In this document: piece after piece, positions 1 to 6,383 of the stretch
Layout of the letters: each line of letters opens with the position of its first letter
Position numbering within the stretch: position 1 is the stretch's first letter
From: Planctomycetota bacterium
Lineage (GTDB): Bacteria; Planctomycetota; PUPC01; JACPCR01
Assembly (NCBI GenBank): GCA_030740295.1
Contig: JASLXP010000021.1
Location: 1-11,722 of the forward strand
Length of the DNA: 11,722 nucleotides
Direction: 5' to 3'
The notes under the pieces: model-generated
Seen by the model: the letters and a program-made list of their open reading frames with translations, nothing else
What the model was told of the DNA's origin: nothing
Database searches by the model: none
Made by a program: the position numbers and the translations under genes

Positions 1-387
1 GTCAGCCTGCACTGATCTCAATTGCCGATTCCTCGAACAACAATGTGGGAGTGTGCTCCATCGTGCATGTGCTGGGACCAGGGCTTCTTTGGGCGCCGCT
101 CAGGCATGAGTTAGAGGAGGGCCACTTTGTTTGCTCATTCGACGGAGCAGTAAGCCGCCCATTCAAGGTAACGAATACTCAGGCTAAGATCCGTGGTCTG
201 AAATCTGCAGCTCAGGAACCCGTCTGGCCATTTTCGCCATTTCAAGTTTTTGAATTGGCGCCTCTGTGTTTCGCGCTCGCGGCTGTGGCTTACGTGTTGG
301 AGAGGATGACTTCGAGCAGGCAGGTTGATGCGCTGACGGTCGCGAAGGGCCATGGGAATACGCGGCCGCGGAGCTCCCGCACCACCT
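1..387. other. Intergenic region, no supportable gene
   Basis: This stretch lies downstream of the last gene of the minus-strand operon. A plus-strand frame is open from base 3 to a stop at 393-395 and overlaps the end of the toroid gene by 8 bases. A minus-strand frame runs 353-135. Neither translation shows a recognisable domain, motif, signal peptide or convincing ribosome binding site. No tRNA, rRNA, array or insertion-sequence end was seen. A GC-rich palindromic stretch at 361-376 could form short hairpins, but it has no T-tract and is not a convincing terminator. The plus-strand frame could be the 3' end of a gene that begins outside the window, but the composition gives no positive support. 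Confidence 0.5.
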
Positions 388-2193
388 CTAACTGAAATCG
401 GGGAATGCGTATGTCGGCTGATTAACCAGGCGGTTCATTCCAAGACGCAGGCGTATTTCTGTGCCGGGAGGCAATTCGACCGACAGAGCGTTCGAGTCGA
501 TAGTGCAGGTGCTGCTGGTCTCGTCTCCTTCGACGACATCCGATTGAGTGAACTGATGTTCACCGAAAGCCCCGGCCTGCAGGCTGACTGAGCGGGCCTG
601 GCTCAGATTGGTGTTCACCAGTTGGACCGTTGCAGAATCTTCGGTCACGGAATCCACGAATGCTGCGACATCCTGCGGCAGGCCGGAACGGGCCTGGTCC
701 GGATCAAAGTAACGGATGCGGGCGTGCATCAGCCCGCCGTGATAGATGGGGCTGGGTGAACCCATAGTCATCTGAAGCAGACCTTCTGGAATGACGGGAT
801 TGAGGTTTTGCCAGTGATGCACATCCCATTCGTCCGGCTTCCAATCATCGTTCCTGATTTCGTCGAATCGATGGTTCATCCACCCCAGAGTTGTCTCGAC
901 CGCATCCTGGGCGTAAGTGTCTGATTTGCCGAGCATCGCCGCGAGCCAGTGTTGAGGGCTGTGTGTGCCGGATTTAAAGAACCCGCTGCTCTTCGGCCAT
1001 TGTTCGATTGGGCCGCACCTTTCTTCGATGCGGTTCAAATCATCCTCATCCTGTGAGAGGCTATAGAGATGAATGTAATGGTTGGGGTTAGGACGCCCAT
1101 AGCCATACCAGCCCTGCGCACCATGTTTTGAAGGCGCCCTCTGTTCTCCGTCCTCTTCGATGCGATTGGACCACAGCATGTCCAACTGGGAACGCGGCAG
1201 GTCGAGATGCGACAGGTCACCGGTAAGCAGGGCCGCGTTCTGGCCGCCGATGAGGAGGGATTCACTCACGATGTGAGCTCCGTGTGGCCAACGCCAGCCG
1301 TAATAGCCACCCCACCAGTTTCCATTCATACGCTCGCCTATTTTGCCCGACGGGCCGATGTTGTCCGGGGTGACGCCTCCGTTCTGATCGGTTCGTTCCT
1401 TCCAGGCTGTGACGTAATCAGTGATGTGCCGGCGGTATTTTTCATCGCCGGTCAGCATGAAGCTGTTTGCGACGAGACTCGTCGAGTTGAGATTGAGAGG
1501 TACATCGCCCGGTACCATGCGCGCGTTCATAGTTTTCAGGATGGCGTCAAAGACAACATCGTCGTCCCAATCCAACGCGGTACCAGGGTCATCGAATTCA
1601 TGACCTGGGATATCCGCGTACGGCGCTGGGTAGTGAGCGAGAATCGGCCGATGAGTGGACCAGTCTTCTGCGGTCATCTCGAAGCATGGGCCTCGGCTGC
1701 CATTGATCGGAGAACGCATCATGCGCAGTTCGGGATCGTAATTGGGCGCTTCCGGGTCTTCGCCGATGTACATTTTTGAAAATTTTTCGGCCCGCTTCAG
1801 ATTCTCCGCATGTTTGGGATCCGCCATGCAGAGGTAGTAAAAATAGGTGCCGCTTTCGCCGTGGTGCATCCAGTCGTAATAGCCATCGTATTCATTGTGT
1901 ACCTGGCCGTATTCGGTGAACTGGCTGGTGACGGCTTCCCACAGGCGCTGGCCTTCGGAAAGGACGTGTTCTGATCCGCCGATGAGATAGAAGAGCGGAA
2001 AGCTGAGGAAGCTTTCGTAGCCATCGTCCGATCCATCCATGCCCGGCCATTCGTCACGCCAAATGAGTGAGCCGTCTTCGCGTGTGTATTTCCGGACAAA
2101 TTCGATGGCCGCCTGGTTCATCTGATCGATGAGATAACGCTGCATGATTGCCCACCGGGGCTGGGAGGAACGTCTTGTTGCTTGAGTTGCCAT
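388..2193 (-). CDS. Uncharacterised probable alpha/alpha-toroid protein with C-terminal beta domain
   Basis: I do not recognise a named family. The protein has about 600 residues and no signal peptide or membrane segment, so it is probably cytoplasmic. Counted from the upstream GTG at 2253, residues about 35-515 are rich in Trp, Tyr, His, Asp and Gly, with helix-like spacing typical of (alpha/alpha)6-toroid carbohydrate enzymes. Conspicuous clusters are DEWPGMDGSDDGYESF (67-82), YDWMHHGES (126-134), NWWGGYYGWRWPHG (312-325) and DEWDVHHWQNLNPVIPEG (474-491). Residues about 535-605 look like a small beta-sandwich, as often caps such enzymes. The ATG at 2193 (MATQAT...) is preferred. The in-frame GTG at 2253 has a purine run immediately against it, too close to act as a normal ribosome binding site, and the extra 20 residues look unlike a folded region. 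The gene is the last of the operon and follows the propeller gene. A glycoside hydrolase, lyase or epimerase role is inference only. Confidence 0.85.
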   Translation of the reverse strand: MATQATRRSSQPRWAIMQRYLIDQMNQAAIEFVRKYTREDGSLIWRDEWPGMDGSDDGYESFLSFPLFYLIGGSEHVLSEGQRLWEAVTSQFTEYGQVHNEYDGYYDWMHHGESGTYFYYLCMADPKHAENLKRAEKFSKMYIGEDPEAPNYDPELRMMRSPINGSRGPCFEMTAEDWSTHRPILAHYPAPYADIPGHEFDDPGTALDWDDDVVFDAILKTMNARMVPGDVPLNLNSTSLVANSFMLTGDEKYRRHITDYVTAWKERTDQNGGVTPDNIGPSGKIGERMNGNWWGGYYGWRWPHGAHIVSESLLIGGQNAALLTGDLSHLDLPRSQLDMLWSNRIEEDGEQRAPSKHGAQGWYGYGRPNPNHYIHLYSLSQDEDDLNRIEERCGPIEQWPKSSGFFKSGTHSPQHWLAAMLGKSDTYAQDAVETTLGWMNHRFDEIRNDDWKPDEWDVHHWQNLNPVIPEGLLQMTMGSPSPIYHGGLMHARIRYFDPDQARSGLPQDVAAFVDSVTEDSATVQLVNTNLSQARSVSLQAGAFGEHQFTQSDVVEGDETSSTCTIDSNALSVELPPGTEIRLRLGMNRLVNQPTYAFPDFS

Positions 2194-2234
2194 GAGTGGT
2201 TGGTGTGGGTGAAGAGATAGATCCCAGGGATTCG

Positions 2235-2282
2235 GACAGGCGAGGAAAGACACTCCCCTAGATTTTGACAGACGAGGAAGAA
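2235..2282. repeat. Short imperfect direct repeat at the propeller/toroid gene junction
   Basis: Two 16-base copies, GACAGGCGAGGAAAGA at 2235-2250 and GACAGACGAGGAAGAA at 2267-2282, match at 13 of 16 positions and start 32 bases apart, about three helical turns. They lie between the propeller stop and the preferred ATG of the toroid gene. This could be a binding site or a processing site. Given its length and purine bias it could also be chance. Confidence 0.25.
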
Positions 2283-2286
2283 GGGA

Positions 2287-3435
2287 TCATTTCACTACAT
2301 CTGAAACATCGATTTCATAGATTTGCCTTGTGCCTTCATGCACGCTGTCGAAGCAGACGCGAGTGCCGTTTCTATTCCAGCGGGGGTGGAGGTCGCAGCG
2401 GATTTCGCCTGTGATTTCGGGGGGTGAATAAAAGCGGCCAAGGTCGACGCGTCGATTGCTCGCGGGGTGGTATAGGAAGAGTGTTCGCTTGGATTCTTCT
2501 CTATCGGGGTATGTGTCGTTGAGAATCCAATCGCTGTTTGGTGAGTATGAGCAGTGGCCATCGACGATCATGACATCCTTGCCAATGATCTCTTTATCGC
2601 CGGTGCCGTCCGTAAACAGGAAAAAATAATCACCGATATCGTTCTGGCGGGCCCAGGCGAGGATGTGTGATTCGTCACGCCAGTCAAAGTGTGAAACGAG
2701 TTCATGGTCGGCGATCAGCCGGATGCCTGAGCCGTCAGGATTCGCGGTAAACAACCGGGTGAAGTGCCGCCGTTTTGCGCTGGTCCAGCGATGAAGAAAC
2801 AGAAAACGAGAACCGTCTCTGCAGAACTGGAGATGATTGAACCAGTGCTGGACACCGTCCATTGTTGAGTCATGCCAGTCTCGAACGATCTGTTCGAGGG
2901 AGATGATGAGTTGGTTGTCTCCTGTTGTCATGTCCATCCCATAAATGCCATCTTCTGCCGGATGGTCTTTTGAAGCGCAGTCATCCTCGAATTCCTCGTA
3001 TCCATACCCGGGACGACAACGATGCACGCGGGAGAAATTCAAGCTGACGGCTCTTGATCCATCCGGGCTGAGCGCGTAGATGGGCCGGGGCAGTGTTTTT
3101 GTTTCGCCACTAAACACATCCTGAATGATCGAGACGTAGCGCCCGTCAGCCTGGCTGTTGTAAACGATCTTCCTGTCAGGCTCTGAGCCGATCCATTGCA
3201 GCATGGTGCCTTGCTGCCAGTTCCAGACCTCGGTTTCCGCGACTGGGGTCCACTCGTCGTTCTCATTGTCGACCATCCCGATGACAGCGACATCGCCTAG
3301 GGCAGGCGGGCGATCGATAAAATCGATTTCAAGACTCAGAAAGTAACGTCCGGTCCCGTCCCAGGGGCACTTGTCATAGTACCCGAAGTAATGATGCCCG
3401 GCGGACGGAGTGAGCTGTGTGGCGTTGAAAGACAT
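2287..3435 (-). CDS. PD40/WD40-like beta-propeller protein, oligogalacturonide-lyase (PL22)-like
   Basis: This 382-residue protein has the repeating blade pattern of bacterial PD40 propellers: IYALSPDGSRAVSLNF (119-134), LQFCRDGSRFLFLHR (202-216), HCSYSPNSDWILND (294-307) and LHPRWNRNGTRVCFDS (349-364). It opens with a conserved-looking HHYFGYYDKCPWDGTGRYF segment (14-32) and ends with HEGTRQIYEIDV (366-377), which closes the propeller. The size and layout fit the seven-bladed PL22 oligogalacturonate lyase group, whose members are cytoplasmic and use a His-coordinated metal. Here His201, His249, His294 and His350 sit at blade entrances and could form such a site; this is inference. There is no signal peptide, which agrees with a cytoplasmic role after uptake. 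It starts 31 bases after the serine hydrolase stop, without a clear Shine-Dalgarno motif. The fold is fairly secure, while lyase activity and substrate are not. Confidence 0.85.
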   Translation of the reverse strand: MSFNATQLTPSAGHHYFGYYDKCPWDGTGRYFLSLEIDFIDRPPALGDVAVIGMVDNENDEWTPVAETEVWNWQQGTMLQWIGSEPDRKIVYNSQADGRYVSIIQDVFSGETKTLPRPIYALSPDGSRAVSLNFSRVHRCRPGYGYEEFEDDCASKDHPAEDGIYGMDMTTGDNQLIISLEQIVRDWHDSTMDGVQHWFNHLQFCRDGSRFLFLHRWTSAKRRHFTRLFTANPDGSGIRLIADHELVSHFDWRDESHILAWARQNDIGDYFFLFTDGTGDKEIIGKDVMIVDGHCSYSPNSDWILNDTYPDREESKRTLFLYHPASNRRVDLGRFYSPPEITGEIRCDLHPRWNRNGTRVCFDSVHEGTRQIYEIDVSDVVK

Positions 3436-3466
3436 GGGTGGGCTTTAAAGGGCGGTGTGCGGTCCG

Positions 3467-4633
3467 TCAATCTATCAGCGAGCTGGCCACGGCATTGCTG
3501 ATCATCCCCAGCTCCCGTTCGATGGATGGCTGATTGGTAAAGATGGAGCAGAAAAGTCCGGTCGCCGGGTCTGCCCAGACCGAAGTGCCGGTAGCGCCAC
3601 CGTGCCCGAAGGCCCGGGGCGAGAGCAGGTCGCCAAAGTAGCTTGACCATCCGACGGTAGGTTTCATCCAGCCCAGGCCCCAACTGCTGCCGCGGCGTTC
3701 GGGGTCAGGAAGATTGGGCAGTGAGGGAAGATGATTGCCGGTCATTAAACTTGCCGTTGCCGGTGAAAGAGTTCGTACGCCATCAAGCTGGCCCCCGTTA
3801 AGCATCGTCTGCAAAAGTCGGCAGTAATCGCTGACTGTCGAAAACATCCCTCCCCACGGAACGCCTAGCCTGTGCCAGTAATCTCTGTTCCAGTTCCAGT
3901 CCAGTTCCGCCATGTTTTCCGGAACGCGCACTTCGGAAATGCGAGCGGGATCTTCATCGCGGCGCCCGAGAAAAGAGTCCTTCATACCGACCGGTTTAAA
4001 GACCTCCTCCGCCAGAAAATCCTGAAGTGACACGCCCGATACTCGCCGGGCGATTTCCGCAAGGAGCATGATGCCCATGCTCTGGTACTGCACTTTCGTG
4101 CCGGTCGGAAAATCGAGTGGCACTTTGTAGATGCCCTCCAGAAAACCATCCAGGCCGGCATGTGCGGCTCTGAGTTCGGTGTTGTTGGGCAGCATATCCG
4201 GGAGACCAGACGTGTGGGTAAGCAGGTGGATGAGGCGGATATCTTTCTTGTCCTCCGTCAATTCTGGAAGGACTTGACAGGCAGCTTGGTCGAGGGTGAG
4301 GAGTCCTCTCTCGAGGAGCATGGCGATAGCGATGCAGGTGATCGGCTTTGTTGGTGAGGCGATCAGAAAGATGGTGTCGGGCTTAACTCTGGCTTCCGCG
4401 TCATCCAGCCGCATGCTGCCGAAGGCTGCCGGCGGAAGCGAGCTCGAGTTCCGTCCGACCTGGATGCAGGCGCCTGTGAACTGGCCGCTGGTGACGAAAC
4501 TGTTCAGCAGGTCGAACGCTTTTTGAAGACGTTCCTTACAGAAACCGATATCAGATGCGAGGTCGAGATGTGGGTAAAGTGTCATGATGCAAAGCTGAAG
4601 AGGGGTCTGGAATGGTTCTTCGGGCAAACACAC
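3467..4633 (-). CDS. Serine hydrolase, class C beta-lactamase/esterase family
   Basis: This 388-residue protein has the three active-site boxes of the beta-lactamase class C (PF00144-type) family. The SxxK box is Ser93-Pro-Thr-Lys96, with Ser93 the expected nucleophile. The Tyr183-Gln-Ser185 box takes the place of YxN. The HGG box at 344-346 takes the place of KTG. The surrounding family patterns LIHLLTHTSGLPD (134-146) and GGMFSTVSDYCRLLQTML (261-278) are also present. The HGG and YxS variants are typical of esterases, transesterases and peptidases in this superfamily rather than true beta-lactamases, so a resistance role is not supported. No signal peptide is evident, which points to the cytoplasm, unlike secreted lactamases. 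The GTG start is chosen because AGGA lies 4 bases upstream and overlaps the stop of the preceding gene. An in-frame ATG at 4585 (residue 17) is the alternative. It may remove an ester or acyl group from the imported compound (inference). Confidence 0.9.
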   Translation of the reverse strand: MCLPEEPFQTPLQLCIMTLYPHLDLASDIGFCKERLQKAFDLLNSFVTSGQFTGACIQVGRNSSSLPPAAFGSMRLDDAEARVKPDTIFLIASPTKPITCIAIAMLLERGLLTLDQAACQVLPELTEDKKDIRLIHLLTHTSGLPDMLPNNTELRAAHAGLDGFLEGIYKVPLDFPTGTKVQYQSMGIMLLAEIARRVSGVSLQDFLAEEVFKPVGMKDSFLGRRDEDPARISEVRVPENMAELDWNWNRDYWHRLGVPWGGMFSTVSDYCRLLQTMLNGGQLDGVRTLSPATASLMTGNHLPSLPNLPDPERRGSSWGLGWMKPTVGWSSYFGDLLSPRAFGHGGATGTSVWADPATGLFCSIFTNQPSIERELGMISNAVASSLID

Positions 4634-4637
4634 TGAA

Positions 4638-4641
4638 TCCT
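4638..4641 (-). promoter_or_regulatory. Ribosome binding site overlapping the upstream stop codon
   Basis: On the minus strand the Fe-S gene ends in TAG, which is directly followed by GA, giving TAGGA. The AGGA core sits 4 bases before the GTG at 4633. The overlap of stop codon and binding site suggests translational coupling of the serine hydrolase to the Fe-S protein. It is also the reason for choosing the GTG rather than the downstream ATG at 4585. Confidence 0.5.
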
Positions 4642-6334
4642 AATCTGGATTGAGCTTCCCTGTCCAATTGTGAATACCCGGGAACAGCTCATCCGGGCTT
4701 CCTCGATAGGCTGCGTCATAGGGACAACTCGCTACACATGGCGGATTGCGAGTTTCGATCAGGCAGGCATCACACTTGGTCGCTACTTTGAATCCAGTCT
4801 TCTCGAGTGTCATGGGAGCCTCTTCGGGATAGGTGCGTTGCTCCATGCGGATGGCATCGAAGGGACACTCTGAAACGCATTCTGTGCAACCGATACAACG
4901 GCTGCGATGAAGGTGAACGATGCCTTTCGAGAGCATGGTGATTGCACCCACCGGGCAGGCCTTCTGGCAGGGCGCGTTGGTACAGTGGACGCATGCGCCG
5001 GCGACCTCCCATCGGCCGAAGCGCAGCTCCGGGTTTGCCTTGTGCATGCGCGGCATGCCATCGTGCGAGTCCGAACATGCCTGCACACATTGCTCGCAGC
5101 GCGTGCAGTTGTGTAGATCGATCAGCATGAGCTTGCTGGCCTGCATCAGCTTGGACGCGTAGACCTCCGGCGGCTGGGTGGGGGGAAGCCGCAGCATGGT
5201 GTCGGCCTGGTCGTCGCGGCTTTTGTAGCGTGCGAGTTCCTCGAAGAGTTTGCCGCGGAGCGGCGCAAAGTCGTCGCAGATCTTTCTCACCGCCTCCTGG
5301 CTGAAGCTGACAATGTTCACATCCGTCTGGGCAATTACGTTCGCCGTCCGGACGCTGCCTTCCTCCACGCAGGCCATGCCGAAACAGGTATTGTCACCCA
5401 GGTGATTTGCGAGCAGAGAGCCGCCGGCCATGTCACGTGAGATTCGGACGGTGCCGCTGACGAGGAGGTACAGTCCGTCCACGGGATCGCCCTGCTTGCA
5501 GATGAGTGCGCCCTTCTCGAAGTGCATGAGATCGATTGGGCTGTACTGGCAGATGCGCCAGTAGGCGTCCGGTTCAAGTTCGTCGCTCGCAAAGAAAGGA
5601 TTCTTGCGCAGGAAATTGGGCAGCTTGTCGGACAGAAAATTCTGAATCCGATGCTCTCTGAATTCCTTCGATTGCTCATCGATTTCGAACAGTACCTTGC
5701 GCTTGATGAGGAGCATCTCGCATGGCACGCTCTCCTCAGGATCGGCCGCCAGGGTGACCGAGCGGGGCGTATTCCACAGCGCGCTGGTAAGCCCCATGAG
5801 CCTTTCTATCAGGGGCCGCGGCCTCTTGGCCTGGTCCACCGTCGACAATAACTTGGCCTCTCTCAGACGTTCGAGCCACTCTTCATCCAGTTGTCCCGCT
5901 GAATGCGGATCGGCCAGAATGCGTTCGACCGCTCTTCTGCGCGAACGTTCCTGAAACCAGCCTCGCTCACGAACCCACCGTGCCGTTGCGAATTCAAGAC
6001 CCGGCCGCGGCGTGTCGCTTTCGAGCCGGTCGGTTCGATCCAGAACCCAGTTTTCCAGGCGACGGAATAACGGGCCCGGTCGCGACCAGGATTCACGCTC
6101 CCTCTTATCGACGGCGAACTCAGGCGCATTGAAAAGCACCCGCACTTTGCCGCGGAGATGCAGCGCGGCAAAGTCACTGCAGACGCCGCGGGGCATGATG
6201 ATTTCGCCCGGCGCGTATCGAATCTTGAAGAAGTGATTCTGGCCGAAGAAACGCTTCAGGCGGGATGCCTTGAGATCGGGAATTCCTGCGAGGTGCTCCT
6301 CGACCTCTTCCCATGTCAGTGCCAGGTTTTCCAT
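4640..6334 (-). CDS. Tandem cyclic-nucleotide-binding-like domains fused to four-cluster 4Fe-4S ferredoxin domain
   Basis: This is a 564-residue soluble protein. Domain 1 is a CNBD-type beta-roll that appears split: residues about 30-70 (YAPGEIIMPRG, RGKVRVLF) and about 178-225 (SVTLAADPEESVPCEMLLIK) flank an Arg-rich insert. Domain 2 (about 235-360) is a complete CNBD (FEKGALICKQGDPVDGLYLLVSG, split here as 272-291 and on to 294). Its phosphate-cassette region reads LGDNTCFGM with R329, but the usual FGE glutamate is Met320, so classical cAMP binding is doubtful. Residues 400-540 carry four ferredoxin Cys sets: C410/413/416/420, C448/451/456/460, C480/483/486/490 and C521/524/533/537. This is the layout of DmsB/NrfC/HybA-type electron-transfer subunits, which hold four 4Fe-4S clusters. 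There is no Tat or Sec signal, so it should be cytoplasmic. No redox catalytic partner lies in the window. It starts 49 bases after the deacylase stop. The role is probably electron transfer gated by a ligand or by protein contact; the partner is unknown. Confidence 0.92.
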   Translation of the reverse strand: MENLALTWEEVEEHLAGIPDLKASRLKRFFGQNHFFKIRYAPGEIIMPRGVCSDFAALHLRGKVRVLFNAPEFAVDKRERESWSRPGPLFRRLENWVLDRTDRLESDTPRPGLEFATARWVRERGWFQERSRRRAVERILADPHSAGQLDEEWLERLREAKLLSTVDQAKRPRPLIERLMGLTSALWNTPRSVTLAADPEESVPCEMLLIKRKVLFEIDEQSKEFREHRIQNFLSDKLPNFLRKNPFFASDELEPDAYWRICQYSPIDLMHFEKGALICKQGDPVDGLYLLVSGTVRISRDMAGGSLLANHLGDNTCFGMACVEEGSVRTANVIAQTDVNIVSFSQEAVRKICDDFAPLRGKLFEELARYKSRDDQADTMLRLPPTQPPEVYASKLMQASKLMLIDLHNCTRCEQCVQACSDSHDGMPRMHKANPELRFGRWEVAGACVHCTNAPCQKACPVGAITMLSKGIVHLHRSRCIGCTECVSECPFDAIRMEQRTYPEEAPMTLEKTGFKVATKCDACLIETRNPPCVASCPYDAAYRGSPDELFPGIHNWTGKLNPD

Positions 6335-6383
6335 GACCGGTATTCAGAATCCACCGAGGTAGTGATTGATCTGCCAACAGACA

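Noticed and set aside
135..353. Minus-strand open frame of 72 codons
   Set aside because: Composition is unlike a folded protein, with an Arg/Gln-rich start and no motif. It is probably a chance frame in intergenic DNA.
361..376. Dense palindromes (NotI, SacII and SacI-type sites in a row) suggesting a cloning linker or terminator
   Set aside because: GC-rich DNA gives such sites by chance. There is no vector-like sequence around them, and no long stem or T-tract for a terminator.
45..395. Plus-strand open frame of 116 codons in the gene-poor left end
   Set aside because: No recognisable domain or ribosome binding site, and it overlaps the end of the well-supported minus-strand gene. It stays possible only as the tail of a gene that begins outside the window.
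3467..4633. Antibiotic-resistance beta-lactamase
   Set aside because: The SxxK box is present, but the YxN and KTG boxes are replaced by YQS and HGG, there is no export signal, and the context is metabolic. An esterase or peptidase-like member is more likely.
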